From the NCBI RefSeq assembly GCF_021155765.1, contig NC_060114.1, forward strand, positions 21,806,501 to 21,870,500: DNA of 64,000 nt, written 5' to 3'. Under the pieces are notes generated by a model. That model worked only from the letters and a program-made list of their open reading frames with translations. It was not told the origin of the DNA and ran no database searches. This stretch comes from Diprion similis. Lineage: Eukaryota > Arthropoda > Insecta > Hymenoptera > Diprionidae. Made by a program: the position numbers and the translations under genes. This document shows positions 11,020 through 24,701 of this stretch, piece by piece. Each line of letters starts with the position of its first letter. Position 1 is the stretch's first letter.

Positions 11020-14000
11020 TCAATAGTCGCCGTATTCGTGTCCGACGGACTGCAGCATCTTGAAGGCACCAGCCAGCAACAATGATCCGGAAAGATCACC
11101 GAGCGATGTCAAGTACGGAATTGCAGAATTGTCCGGGTCAATTTTGTATCGCCACATTGCGTGGATGATTATGTGAGCGGTGTAGAGCAAGAGCATTAAC
11201 TAAAACGGAACAGAAAAACTCATTCGACCATCTTCTCAGTACCGAATACTAGGAATATCAAAAATTATTATGTCGTCCTGGCTTCGTGCATGAAATACCA
11301 ACGCAGAATCAAGCATGTGTGGTCGTATATGTACACGTGATTTACTGGACCCAAAGTTCTTATTATCGTTATAGGTTAGTACTGATAGGGATTTGTACTT
11401 TCCTGCTACGCCTACTGGTGGCGCTGACAAGCGTGTACGAATAGAGAATTACATGATATTGATAGTGTGCATACATAGGCGTTGCACGAAGCGAATACCG
11501 CCGAAACAAATGGAACTTACCTGCACTAACGCGGCAGCCAAGTAGGATAATATGAAATAGATATGCAGCGTTGAGTAACCCCACTGAATGTAGTCTGCAG
11601 CGAAGATGAAGACCAGTTGACCAGGTAATGACATACCCATCAGAATTCGTGCTGTTTTGGCGTAGGGTACTGAAAGAATCAGAGATCATGAGTATCATGT
11701 GTTTTCTAACGGGCTGAATGAACTGATCTGCAAATATCCCATATTTTTAGTATACTACCAACCTCCTTTGAAGAGCGCTGCCCATGGAGAAACGAAAATC
11801 TTTGCATGGGGTGGTAAAATTCCCATGATAGAAGTTTGGTGCAACAGCGTTGAGATTCTGGATGCCTGCACCGAAACTAGATTGCCTCCAATTCCGTTTA
11901 TTATTGGTTGAAATATGACGAAACCGTCGAAAACGTCAACCGCTTGGTCAAGGACTAATCCGCCAAGCCTGCAATGACAAAATGTCGATTCGAATGATCC
12001 TGGCACTGAGGTAGTGAGTAAGTGAGTAAGCAACTATGGATCCTTCAAATTCGGCAGACTCACCCGCTAATGAACAACGCTGATAAAACCGGCGTCCACC
12101 CCGTTTTCAGAACGCTTCTGGTGTACTTGTTTTTCAGAACTATGCAGATCCATAGAGGTAACAGGCAAATATAACCTCCCAGGATGAGGTAGAGGATCCA
12201 TATCTGATTATCTAGTCTTGTGAAGAGTGCGGATGCAATAGCCGCCAAAACGCTGATGGACACGACATCACCAATGGATGCAGCGAGCGGTGTAGCAAGA
12301 TTGTCAGGGTTCATTTTACACCGATGCGATACCATAATTACAACGATCATCACGAAATCTGAAAGCATACGTGATATCTGTACGTGATTCCGAGAAAGGT
12401 CGGATTATCAATATCGCAATTATCGCAACATCATTCTCGGAGTGATTCTCATCTCGGGTTTGATATTTTTTGTTTTAATGATTAATGCAAGGTGTACGTA
12501 TGTTCGTGCATATATGAACGTGTGTGACTGCGAGATACCAGTTAAGAAAACGTTGTTTCAACTGTAAATCGACGCAGATATTGTCCAATGCCGGTTTCAC
12601 TGGACAACAAGCAATTGATATCGTACAAAGTGCTGTGAAAATGAAACTTTGTAACGGACGATCAACTGACAACAAGTAAACGATAGGTAATCATATTCAT
12701 CGCCAGTGCGTCAACGTTGTCAAAACAATTGGCGAACAAACAGGTATCCAATAAATTAATTTTAATCTAGATGTTGCACTCACCTAAGACGAAGCATGAG
12801 CTGGTTGCAGTACAAATGCTGGAAGTGGTCAACAGAAGAGCATGGTTCCAAATGAACTGTCCCTGCATTACCGCCCCCACTGAGAGGGCGAAAATAGAGA
12901 CGAGAAAAGCTGCTACCGAAGCTTGAATTTGAACCAGAACCACGTTGCCGATTATCATTTTCATGATCTCTCGGAAGCTTGTCATGTTGCCGATATTCGC
13001 CTGTGTGCTCAATCGTGAGGCTAAACACATGTCGAGGTTTCCTTTGAGGCCCAGTAGCGCTGGTACAAGGATGAAGAGCTCGCTGATGGCCACGAACACC
13101 GGCCAATTCTTGAAAATATCATTCAAATTATTGGTTTAAGATACCTACAGCTGCCTGATTGTGAGTTGAATGAATTTGACGACGTACACCATTACGGCAT
13201 TATCCTTAGACTTTGAAAATTTATAACGCAAGGTGAGAGAAATTTTTCCAACACAGTTGGCGGTAGTTATGAAATTCGATACAAGATAAGATTGGCGAGA
13301 GGGCGATATTGGTGAAAGGATTTTACGATTCATTCAAACGCTACGCTCACTCGATGCTACAAAACGATTTAATGATCGGCAGCGGTGACCACTAAACTCG
13401 ACGGCAATAAAATCAAAGTGATTCCGGATATAATATTACTTTTATACGTATATATACATATGGGGTACGGACGAAGGCTTAGCGAGGTGAATGTCAGAGC
13501 AGAATCTATATACGACTATAATACTGATTCACGATAGTTATTACTTTTGTTCCTGTATATCGGGAAATGTGATGTGGGGACATCTCGTAAGAAATGGGGC
13601 GTTAAAACAGTCAGGGCCCACTTGACTTTGCCACGAAGTAGTCCATTAATCCAATACAAAATGGCGGATTTCTATCCTCCGCTTTTATTGTGTCATGAAA
13701 CAACTTTTATTCACCTCTATCGGTCTCCCGCTGCCCCGTCAGACTCGCTAAGCTGCCAGAATCGAGAAACTCTAGTCCGATTGTCAAGTGACATGCAGAA
13801 GGACTTGGAAAACACGCCGTGCGAGACAAGTGCATTAAAGGAATGTTCACATTGAGAAATCCCCACCTGGACATTAGATAGAACTATTCCAGCCCCGATG
13901 GTGCCAATTCCAGCGATGAAAAACGGCACGGAAATCTGTAGCGTTGTCGTGTACCATTTTTCAGCCTTGACAATTTTCCGCTTATCTCCAGAGCCTGGCG

Positions 14001-14500
14001 ACCCGCCGGGAAAGTCGGGATCTGGGTCTGAGTTCGTGATCGAGGTGATCGTGACGATGGAACTGCTGCTGGACAGCGATCCGCCTCCTGGACTCGCAGG
14101 TGCCAGACCATTCTTTTCGGAATAAGCTCCAAAGGGGACCTTCAGTGAGGCTGCAAGAGTCAAGATTTTCAACTATTAATATCCACGTGTGACACGCTTC
14201 TGAATTTCGTGACAAAAGCTTGCGAGACTGACCTGCTATTTTTTTAGCCGTGACTTCGTCAGCGTTAAGGTTTGAGATTTCGATGGAGTCGTTTTTTGAC
14301 AATTTACCGACGTCGAGGGTGAGATCATCTTTCTTGTCACCGTCGGTAAACGAGTAATCGTTCTTTATCTTCTCATGGTCCTGCGGTGCTGGGTCGGGAT
14401 GAGCGTCAGCCGGGCTCTTGTTCGATTTCCGGTTTTGACTGGCCAAATCCGTAATGCTCAACAGTTTTGGTCTGTCCTCCGGATCCGGGAAAGCAACCAT
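11020..14500 (-). CDS. SLC41-family magnesium transporter (MgtE-like), minus-strand copy, 7 exons
   Basis: This is a paralogue of the gene at 3.5-6.1 kb, with the same expected role in magnesium transport across a membrane. Phase-matched coding exons, in transcription order, are 14500-14233, 14150-13867, 13108-12784, 12358-12064, 11968-11763, 11669-11521 and 11199-11020, totalling 568 aa. The first about 150 residues are hydrophilic, Ser/Asp/Lys-rich and longer than in the other copy. The MgtE core follows, with [13 protein letters not shown] near its start. NPDN is at 309-312 with a following GD, GGNLVSVQASR opens the second half, and IDPDN is at 529-533. Introns after VQ (phase 0), at the S-x-GG site (phase 2) and after the FKG motif (phase 1) match the other copy. 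Introns at SCFVL|D and AALVQ|LML are unique to this copy, and it lacks the other copy's intron before QA. The start ATG is the first of the open exon, and upstream non-coding exons are likely. Confidence 0.92.
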
Positions 14501-17500
14501 ACCTTATACAGAAAGAGGAATTATTATCAAATCGCGAACGCGTTAAATGAACAAAATGTGATCACTCGTAAGTAGTCGTGGAAGCGAAATGTGCATTTCT
14601 GTGAAATAACATCAGACCGTCGATTCCATGACCTTCGAATCAAACAGATCCGTACGCACGAGTTTTTACAGTCGCGTTTGTTATGCTCGGCCGGGGAACG
14701 TTCCGTTAAACAACGGAGGGCAATTACGTTTAAGAAGTGTATAACTTTTAAAAGAAACTAGCGTCACACGTCGCGGGTCTTAGTGAATGGTCGAAGTTTC
14801 GTAGCTCCAGAATGAATTCCCATTCGATTCATTCATGCCGATGCGTACATCACGTTCAATCTTTACAAACAAACATTGTACTCAGCGTATGACGTAGCTT
14901 ATATTTTTCTCAATTTCCAACCTTTTTGTTCGTTGCCCAAGAATTGATTGACGTGTCTAGCAAAGAATGGGATTGGATCAAGTATCTCCTTCGGGCTATA
15001 GTTCAACTGTTATTCTATCGATTTGCTATTTTTCTCAGCCGATCAAAGCGATCATTGTCGCTTCGATCGTCTATGACCCATGTTTCTTAAAATTCTGCGA
15101 ACGTTTTTATTTACTGGAAAATGTTTTATATATACACATGTGTTATTTATACAGCTGTAATATAATTTCAAGAAACAGACTACCTATCACGAAGAAAGCC
15201 CGTATTTTGTGAAATGTTCACTGTTGACATTTAAAGCAATGAAGATGACCGCTGGAATAATAATTACTAAAAAAATTAAGGAGAACTCACCGGAATGTGT
15301 ATTGCAGCGAGTCGTGTGTAGAGTATTTTATACCAATTGACCAAAACCGCTGCGGATTTTTTTTTGAGATTCCAGACGCCGCCAAGCCGTAAAAGTTCTG
15401 CCACCACAATCTGTTTCGGAACGAACGATCTCGTTATTTTTCACTGTCAAGTTACCGCGATAGGATCACCCCAAAAAATTGACAGGGAGTGAGTCCCGGA
15501 AGTGTGTTTTATTCGGTGCTGGAGTTACATCAACGAATGTTATTTAAACTTGTGAACTACCAAAATTGTAGCAGGATTTAGTGCAACTAACATGCCGCTC
15601 GTTAGAAATAACGTCGCACGTGTAAATCCAGCAGATTATTTTTTCATTGAGAATATAATCTGATCTAACAGGAGTATCCCTTTCTCTCTCTCTCTCTGTC
15701 TCTGTCTCTGGTAGGAGTTTTACGGCAGCTAATAAAATTGTTCCCTTCGATCTTTGCCTCGCGATTTTACGATATTTTTTTAAGATCAGGTTCCCGCTAG
15801 TTCCGCGTCTCAAATCTTCAGAGGCAAATTTTTCAGAGAGAATATTTCTCGAGAGTTAATATTTAGTCTCTGCTGTTATTTGCCAAGCACATTGAAGAGA
15901 ATTCGGAGCAACGAAGTTCAACCTGCTGCACCGTTTGTTATGTCAACTTTCATACAACACTCAATTTGTCATGCATGTGATTTCGAAATAGAAGACATGT
16001 CATGGCTATCGAGCATCGTAAAACCTGCATACGCATACGTATAATCAGAAGATACAAGTACGAAGAACAGACAAAATTTTTCTAACGTTTCGTACGCATC
16101 CGCGTGCCCAGAATTATGTACTTACGGTGAGAATCCGTTGGAAAAAGTTAGAGCCAGCGTGTTCTATTGATTCGAAGACGAAATCTTTTTTCCCCCGTCA
16201 CTTTTCCCAGGCTACCGACGGTATTTCAGTGACTCGATAATGATAAACTACTTTGAAAATATCGATCCACAATTTTCAAAAAAAAAAAAAAAAAATCGTA
16301 AATTGTCAATCAGTGATCTCGGGATGAATTATTTCTGTCAACCGTTAATCTGTGTTGGAAGCCGCAAAAAATGAAAACAAAAATACCGATGCAGAAAACG
16401 TTGGCGAAGGAGAAAACCAAGCAATCAAATAGACGAAAAAATCTGGCAATAGACAACCGTCCGACACTTTCAACTGGTTTGAGATACTTTTAAGCAGCAC
16501 CGTTTCTCCAACGCCGACCGACCACCGCGAGCGACAACGTTTCACTGATAACTCGTTGCAAAGTTCTGCCTGTCGACGACGGCCTGACTGCACCACCTCA
16601 CAATTAAAGATGTTTCATCGGCTCTGTATAAATCCTTAAGTACAATCCGCTCCGTGCACGTGAACGTAACGCCAAGAGTTCCCCGAGTTTCACTCCACCT
16701 CTCTTCAATATCGTCAACCTCGCGTTGAATATTCAGTTTAATGCCTAGGTGGGATAAATAAATTCCAGTCCTAATAAACATCAAATGTTGCATGACGAAT
16801 TCCTAAACCGGTTTTACAGAAATTTTTAATTATTAGCAAAACCACCGATCTTTTCGCATCGTCAATTAAACGGGTGAAACAGAGCAAAAAACGGTCTCGT
16901 CAGCTCTTTTTCAAAGTTTCACATGTTCTTCGGGATGGTACGCGTTTTGTTGGAAAACGAGCACCGTATCTTGTCTGGTGCCTCGTAATGAGCTACGACA
17001 TTAAGCTATTATAACGCTTGATAACACTTTTTTTCGTTGAGGCGACGAATTCTCTTTATCCGCCTACCTTTATTTTACTTGTTTGCCGTGTCGTCGACTT
17101 TTTTGTCGCAACTTTCGTCGTCTGTTCATCGAAATCGAGTTACCAATATTTGTGTCTAATTTGATGAATTTGACGGTATAAAAAAAGTAAAAAACAAAAC
17201 TGATAATCGGAAAGTGAAGCAATAAATAAAACAATAAATTATTCAAATTATTACTAACATAATGGTATACAGTGGAAATACACGTTGTTGAAAATGGAAG
17301 ATTTTCGTTCTTAATATGATTTTAAATCAAAATATCAGTATGTAATTATAAGACGAGAGAATCAGCGTATCCAACTGATTCGTATCAGTTCCTGAGAATT
17401 CGAGTTTGACGTTTCAAATTAGTTCGTCGCAATTGTTCAACAATTATCAAATCACCCCTCTCCTCGCCCAAATTGGCCGATCACCTGACGCACAAAACGT

Positions 17501-19494
17501 GACTAACTTATTTGTTGATTGAAAAAAATTGATAAAACTATCGACAGGTGTTATGATGATTATTCGGCAATCTTGTATTACTTGCAAAAACAAAAACTCA
17601 TTATTACAGCAAGACCTCGATCAACCGGAAGTGAATATGACATATACATGTTTGTATATTTTTTTCTGTTCAAATCAACAGTTATTAATAAACCTCGCAA
17701 ATATGAACAACAATATGACGCGAGTGAAAAATTGTTCTGTATAACCATTGCATCGTCATCATGATACCACGAAATTTCTAAAGAAATTTCTTTGCGGTCA
17801 ATCCGTTGACGATACATGGATTATCAGGAATAAGAAAAACAAAACAAATTTCTCAGAAAGTCCAGACAATCCGCATTCTAAATTAATCGTATTTCGCTGC
17901 TAATCGATGTTTTTGCTCCACACTTTTGTTAATCAGCCGCATTGGCAGAGAAAAAAAATGAGATTTTTTCTCCTCCCGAAGAGGAGAATTCCTCCGGAAT
18001 ACGTAATGGAGTTTTGAGGAAACGATTCCTTCAGTCGGCAGCAGCCTTGGGCTTACTTAATTCATTGTCATATACCTCGACGGTTGATTTCATCGTGGAA
18101 TCGAGCACCGCCGTGTGTGGCATTATGCAGCAATGAGTAAAATTACCACCGCGGGTCCGAGCGTAATGTACGTTGTCAGAGATTCAATTGCACACCTATT
18201 CTACCAGTGTATAGATCAATATTACCGGTCTACAACTGCCCGCGAAGCGGTAGTAACATGACAATGAAAACCTCTCGTTCTTGCCATTACAAGCCAATGT
18301 CGTTACGACAGTAAAACTAAAATTGGTTAACCGATTTTCTTCTTCCCATTTCACTGTCGATAACATATAACACACACATATATAAATATTATATTATAAA
18401 CAAAATGCTGACCATTTTTTCCACCTCTCCACTGCAGTGTAATAGAAATATGAACAGGTTTTCTCTCAATGTCTCGTGTTACACCTGCAGTGCAATTTTA
18501 TACGTATTATTACGCGTGGATGTAATCGAGCTACGAAAACGTGTGTTTGCCGCAGCTCGGACAGTTTTGCTTCGGCAATTTTACAATTACAGCTCGATTC
18601 CACGATGCAATCGCTCCTTCTTTTAATACTTATTTTCGTACACTTATTCTGCTTGATTTTCTTCAAACATTAACGCAGCACCGTTTACTCAGCTTGTCTA
18701 TGTCGATTTTTAAACTTGAGAAAACATTTCCGCTCAGGTTTTGATAAGAATTGTAAATTCTTATCCTAGATTACCCGGGTATTCAAAAATTTACAATCAG
18801 ATGCAATCGCTCGATACGGTTGAACGTCGATTCGGTCGATTCTGTACTTCAGCGGTGTGGAAATCAATCGCAGTTTTATATTTTCAGCTACACTCGCGAT
18901 CAAGTTTATCGCCACATTTTCTCAGAGACTTCTCGAGGCTCTCTCTTCTCACTCGTAATCTCTTGTCAATATGTTGCCAATTGTTGCTTGTTTGATATTG
19001 TATGTACCTCTCGCTCCTTTGTCGAGCATGTGTGCATACCTCTAGACGATTATCTAATCACTGGTTCTGCGAATGGAGACAACAAAAAAGAAAAAAGAAA
19101 ACAAACAAGAAATAGCAGCGAATAAATTGCTTGCACTTGCAAATTTTACAGCTCTACAAAGTTTTTGAAACCCTCCAAACATTTCGGAACTATTCAAAAT
19201 TCAGTGACAAAAGGTCGTAGATTTTCTTTGTTTTTTCTTAATAATAGCTATGAAACTGGTGTTTTTCGAAATTATTCGAAAACTTGAAGGTTGAAGATTT
19301 TATATGAGCGGATACAAACTTTCAATTTCAAGTTGGATAAAAAAAAACGTTCTCATGCATAATTTCCATATGGCTCGTATCCGTTAGACAGTTATTTTCG
19401 ATAATTTTATCGTTTTCAGTGAAAAAAAAAGAAACTCAAAGTCAAGCAATTATAAATTTCGCGACATTTTTCGTAAGTATATATTTGTCTTAAA
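14501..19494. other. Long region without a supported gene, upstream of the minus-strand SLC41 gene
   Basis: Only short ORFs of 60-90 codons occur, none with a recognisable domain. The region may hold the promoter and 5' UTR introns of the minus-strand SLC41 gene. A CT-rich run occurs near 15681-15713 and a 17-base A run near 16279-16295. Confidence 0.4.
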
Positions 19495-19821
19495 ATGAAA
19501 TTGGCAAAAACTTGTACAGTATCACCCACGCTATTTTTTATAATTAGTTTGCATATCTTATTTTCAGCCAATCGGTCGTACACCGTCAGCAATTACGACC
19601 TTCTGTTATTATCTTATCACACTTTCAATTTCATGCATTTCCGAGTAAATTTTACTTTTCCCTCACGTGGGACGTGGGGGAAAAAATTACACGATTACCT
19701 GTCTGCTGCATCCAAATGCGATCACTACTTTTTTCATTTTTTTTACAACAAAGCTTCGTACCGCACAGTTGACGACGTCTTCACATTTTATTCCGATTTT
19801 CAATCTACTTGCAGACACTGA
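19495..19821 (+). CDS. Unproven ORF with a signal-peptide-like start (108 aa)
   Basis: An ATG-started ORF whose first about 28 residues are a basic start followed by a hydrophobic stretch (LFFIISLHILFSA), as in a secretion signal. The rest is aromatic-rich, with two cysteines, and has no motif I know. AT-rich non-coding DNA often produces such hydrophobic ORFs, so this is weak. Confidence 0.12.
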   Translation: MKLAKTCTVSPTLFFIISLHILFSANRSYTVSNYDLLLLSYHTFNFMHFRVNFTFPSRGTWGKKLHDYLSAASKCDHYFFHFFYNKASYRTVDDVFTFYSDFQSTCRH

Positions 19822-20743
19822 CCGACTACGAATTTATTACGCCACGTAATTCACCGCATTTCGTGAATTGAATGCCGCCCAGAAGGATCAGTTACAACGA
19901 CGCTATGTTTACACGCAAAGGGAAATAATGGGAGATTAGACTGAGAGAAGCGAAGCAACTTATCACTATTGCTGCTGAAAGTTGACAGGAAACTCCGTAT
20001 TTCACAGTATCTTCGGTACCTTGCGGCACTCGCAAACGCTTACAGCGGAAGCACATTCTCAAAGCAAATCAGATTTCGGACTGCCTGCAGTTTCGGGTCG
20101 AAGGTCGAACTTTGAAGCAAAATATTATGATTTTCTAAGCGGTCTTACACGTCGAGCAAAATCTTGGCACGTGTGGCAATCGACTTCTTATTGTTGACCG
20201 TTGCGGAATAGATCTTAACGTCTTATAGTATAATTTAAATCTCTGTACTCTGCGAGGTATTCATATTCTTATAACCGCTCTTATCGTCACTGTGATTTTT
20301 GCTATCATCAACGGCATTGTCTTCGTTTTTATCGTATTGCGATTCTGCCTAGTTAATTCTTTTTCGGATTTAATGCAAGTGATGGATTGGCTGAGTAATT
20401 CGACTCAGTCATAGAATAACCTGTGCGAGCTGCTCGTTTCCTAATCGGATTCTACTCGGCTTGGATTTCTCCAATCAATCCTATGCTCGATTGTCAAATT
20501 TGTGCCTGTAATTTTCAAACCACCATCCTACGCACGTATTTATTTCACAGTTGGTAATTGATCACATCGGATTTCAATCTCTGAACACTCGGGTACTAAC
20601 CATTCATATTGCAATTGTAAATACACAATCAAGGATCGTCTGGTAATCGAAACAATTTTACAAAAAATGATTCTTTAACTTTTGTTTTCGTCGAGGTACA
20701 ATGACAAGGAGAGCTTTTTTCGCTGCAGTAAGCTGATCATAAG

Positions 20744-20956
20744 ATGTTGTCATTAATAGAGAGCGATACGCTACAAATGGATTTCCCTCAACATGTCGGC
20801 TACAGGAATTTCCTGAGAGATGAAACGGCCAAAGTCTTTACGGTGCCTGTTACGTTTCATAGACCATTAATACTAGCATACTTAAATCGTTGCATTGCCT
20901 CGCAGTCGAGGAGAAGTCGGCGTGTATCGGCGATCTGCGCAATTACGCGGATTAAG
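20744..20956 (+). CDS. Possible first coding exon ending at a GTAAAT donor
   Basis: An ATG opens 71 codons of mixed composition that end exactly in phase 0 at AAG|GTAAAT (20956). The peptide has no motif I recognise, and no partner exon was identified. It is listed only because the start and donor are compatible; chance is a serious alternative. Confidence 0.12.
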
Positions 20957-21298
20957 GTAAATCTAACGCTTTCGATTTTCATTCGGGTGTGTCGACGTAC
21001 AATTATGATTGAGTCAGCGTGATTCTGGCTACTTGTAATTTTATCAGGATTGAATCGATCATCGTTTTGAAGAAATTCAATGCTATTCCGATAACGGCAA
21101 CCAAATCCCCATTATGTGCATTGATTGATTGCGAAATTACCTGTGCGGTTGAGTAGAAAGAAAAAGATTCACTTCTAATAATGTCTAGACGTGTGCCTCG
21201 AACGCAAGAATCGGTATATAAAAATCCTGGGAATATCGCGGTTATTCACGTATTGTCATTTCCGAGACGTCACTTAAACGTTGCCGATTGTATGCGCC

Positions 21299-22257
21299 TA
21301 TACCGAGAGGTTCGCTTGAAAGGACCTACTCGTAACAAGCGCGATTCAACTTGCTTAATTTTCATTGACGGGCATCAATTCTCGCAGCCTGAAACAAACC
21401 GTCGCCGATATGAACAAATTCCCTAGAATCGACCATTGATCAGTGACTGTCAACCATAACCTCTCGCGTATTAAAAATGGCCGCTTTACGACGCCGCCGC
21501 GATCCACTACACAACGGTCACTCTGCCTAGCATTCTAGTAACATTTTTACGAAGTTGGCTACGCATATAAATTAGACGAGTTGCAATTAGGATCTTTATC
21601 GTGGTGTGAGTATAAATGGTGTGCATAGCAGTGCGGCTTCTTCTCCAAAAAAGTTTCTCTGTCGCGCTGGAATGGACTTAAGGTGCTTATAAAGACGCAT
21701 TGTACACCTCGAAAACGCGGGGATGCAAAACTTCTATACCGCTCAAGCGATCAGAGTGAAACTTGGGCAGCTAATGCCTTATTTTGGCAAAAGGTGAAGC
21801 GCCTTTTTAATTTTTCAAAATTTGGAAAAAAATTTTACAGATTGGTTACCATCGACAGAAATTGGCCAAACTTTCACAGTTGCAATGAATGGATCTAAAT
21901 CCCCCGTATGATGCCACTCGGTGGTGATGAAACACACATTTTGAGTCCAGTCCCATAAGATTTGATGGTGAAATGACGAAATGGCAGCTGATCTGGTTTT
22001 CGATTACGAATAAGAACACCAAAATCTCATTTTGGCGACATTTGTTACCGACCATTCACGCATGCCGTTAATACATGCGTGTCATGTCGGTAAAAAATTA
22101 CCAGTCCAATTGCTGTTTTTACTGTCTCGAAAATCCTTTGATATTTTTGGTACGGCGCTCGCAAAAAATCCTAGAACATTGGCGCCATCTACGCCGAGTT
22201 TGACGAATATGGACTCTAATTGTCGAGCTGGTCCTTTCGAGAGAACCTCTCGGTATA
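21299..22257. mobile_element. Candidate 959-bp transposon remnant with 34-bp inverted ends
   Basis: The left end (21299-21332) starts TATACCGAGAGGTTC. The right end (22224-22257), read on the minus strand, starts with the same 15 bases. The two ends match at 30 of 34 positions. Between them lies non-coding sequence of repeat-like texture (for example 21683-22060). No transposase is seen, so it would be non-autonomous. The ends do not begin with a recognised superfamily signature, and flanking target-site duplications are not obvious. Confidence 0.4.
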
Positions 22258-24259
22258 TCGACGTGCAGTGAAAGAGGTAATTTACCGCGGGCTGCATTCT
22301 TATCGGTAAATCCCCCTTCTGCATTCACGCCGAAGTCATTGGCACGTCTGACAAGTTTTTCCCGACATTTGCACAACAACACCTTGACGAATGTATTGAC
22401 ATTGATTTCCTGCTTTCGGTATAAGGTGCAGCAGTCGATCGTTGAGCAACACTCGATTCCAAATTACTCCACACTACAAAATATAATAATCGTTCTGGAG
22501 AATTCACGTAGCGATCGAAATTTCTCATAATATACAATTTGTTCGCACATTAAAAGACAAAACACATGCATGCATAAAGTTCCACACTGTTTACTTTACT
22601 TTGAAATATACCAGTATACTGCAGCTTGACGCACGCCCACAAATTTCCCATTAAGTACACTGCAGCCTCGAGTGCTATTTTTGCCGCCAATCATCGATCA
22701 TCTAACACAAGAGTAATTTTCGTGTGTCACTATTTAACCTGAGTTGATAACTACTCTCTATTCCAACTATAAATTTCGTGTAACGATAATGATTTCGATC
22801 CCTTTTATTCTTTAGATAAAATAAATTGATCCGAGCCTCGTTACGCAATTTCAACTCCCGGAACCATTTCATTACAATCGATCAAAACCGCACAAATAGC
22901 TGGTGTCACAGAGCTTAACGACTGTAAGATACTTCTATACATCCACTTATTGTTAGCCCGTCTGCAACAGCCATTTTGCATTCATTCCAGAGATCTATCA
23001 TTTCGCAGTCAAGATAACGAAAGAACTTTGAGGTCTTACGGAAAACTGTAACGATAACAACATTTCTTACTTTGAATAAGATGAGCAATAATTATTTCTA
23101 CCAGAACATATTGTCACAGTTATCTCTGATCCGAACCTCAATTTCTAATTGACGGACGTGTTTATTGCACGCCGGAAGTAATTACTCAGGCTACATTCTT
23201 CCTTGACATCGGTCATCTTTGTCAAGAAAAGACGATGACTGTTTGCCGATAAACACAATTATTGTCGTTATTATTATTATTATTTTAAACACCTTCCATA
23301 CCGAGCCCACAATAGCCATTTCATTTTCGACTATTGTAGTTGTTACTACTTGTGACATGAGTAAAATTGAAAACTTAGGTTATGTGGTGATAAAATGGCG
23401 CCGAAAACCAGGCTCTGACGTCACGAGGACATTTTCCAATACATCAAACTATGCCAAACGCATGCTCACAGTGTGTCTCTGCCTTCTGACATGACCATTA
23501 TTCTCATGGTATAAAACGACGTCACTCACACGTTAATGACACACGGCAGTGCCGTGACTCGATTGAGCAATCGGCCCGGCGTTCGTGTTCGACGTACTGC
23601 TGCTGCAGATTTATACGGTAACCCAAAATTCTACGTGCCGATGACCACAGATCTATCACCTATATTCCATACCGCGTAACCTTGTGCAAGAGGAGCATCG
23701 GCCAGGTAACGTCTCGTCGGAATTCAAGGTCTCGCATTTGATCGAATGAATAAATATAAACACGTGACGACAAAAAACTGGCAGTTCCCCTTTCATCCGT
23801 TTGGCCATCGCTTTGCGATTAACTCGCGATCTTGAGACTTCGAGATAGCAGGGAATCATTCAAAGCGAAAAGCTCACGACTGATTCCGTGTCTTCTTTAT
23901 CTGCGAGGACGATGCACTTCTGTACATCGGTTCTATTCGTCGGTGGTAAATACAAGCTTCACACCCGGGGCTGACGGTGTTGGAAGTCCTTCCGTTGGCG
24001 TGTACAACCGTCAATTTCAGGTCAGGGCTTAAGTGATAGTAACTCTCGAATTTACTCAGAGATTAAACCGCACGATGGATGTAAACTGCATCGTCTGCGT
24101 CAACACGGATTTTCTCTTGACGTCGCGTTGGTTTGCAGTGCCGGAAGGCGACTCTTCGTCATGTCTTCAACGCGTGTCTAATCGTCTCGACTGAATACGC
24201 AAGAGAATACGCATTGGAAGCAGCGCTTTTACTTACAACCGATTATTTAAAACTGACGA

Positions 24260-24652
24260 ATGTATGAAAATTTGCTCCTTCGCAAGATGGTGAGAAGAGA
24301 CAACTGTTTGACGAATTCTACAAAAAATGTAAATAGACCGTTGAATGGTAAAAACGGTTCACGTTTCAGTGCTCCGTTGAAGAATAATCCGAAAACTCGC
24401 AGTGGTGATGCAATTTATTCAAGCATCGCATCGCCACTCGAGTTCACGAGAGGCTCGATTAGTGAGCAAATACTCGCCGAAGAATCCGCGGAAAGACAAC
24501 AAGTGCACGTTTACTACATTGTCTGCTCTTATTGCGGTGGCATAAATTCCCGCCTCATTTATCATCCGATTTATTTATCCGCTGATATCGGCCTGATATC
24601 GCTTGTCCTCGAGCATCGCGGTAAGAACTCGGCAACACCCGATCGTTGTTGA
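24260..24652 (+). CDS. Unrecognised 130-codon ORF
   Basis: An ATG-started ORF that is basic and Asn/Ser-rich at the start, with a VCSYCGGI segment about 90 residues in. No known domain, splice context or neighbouring exon supports it. Its length is only slightly above what non-coding DNA here produces. Confidence 0.12.
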   Translation: MYENLLLRKMVRRDNCLTNSTKNVNRPLNGKNGSRFSAPLKNNPKTRSGDAIYSSIASPLEFTRGSISEQILAEESAERQQVHVYYIVCSYCGGINSRLIYHPIYLSADIGLISLVLEHRGKNSATPDRC

Positions 24653-24657
24653 TGAGA

Positions 24658-24701
24658 TGACGACGACGACGACGACGACGACAATGATGATGATGATGAT
24701 G
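24658..24701. repeat. (GAC)n/(GAT)n microsatellite
   Basis: Eight or so GAC units run into GAT units, with a single AAT interruption. Confidence 0.9.
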
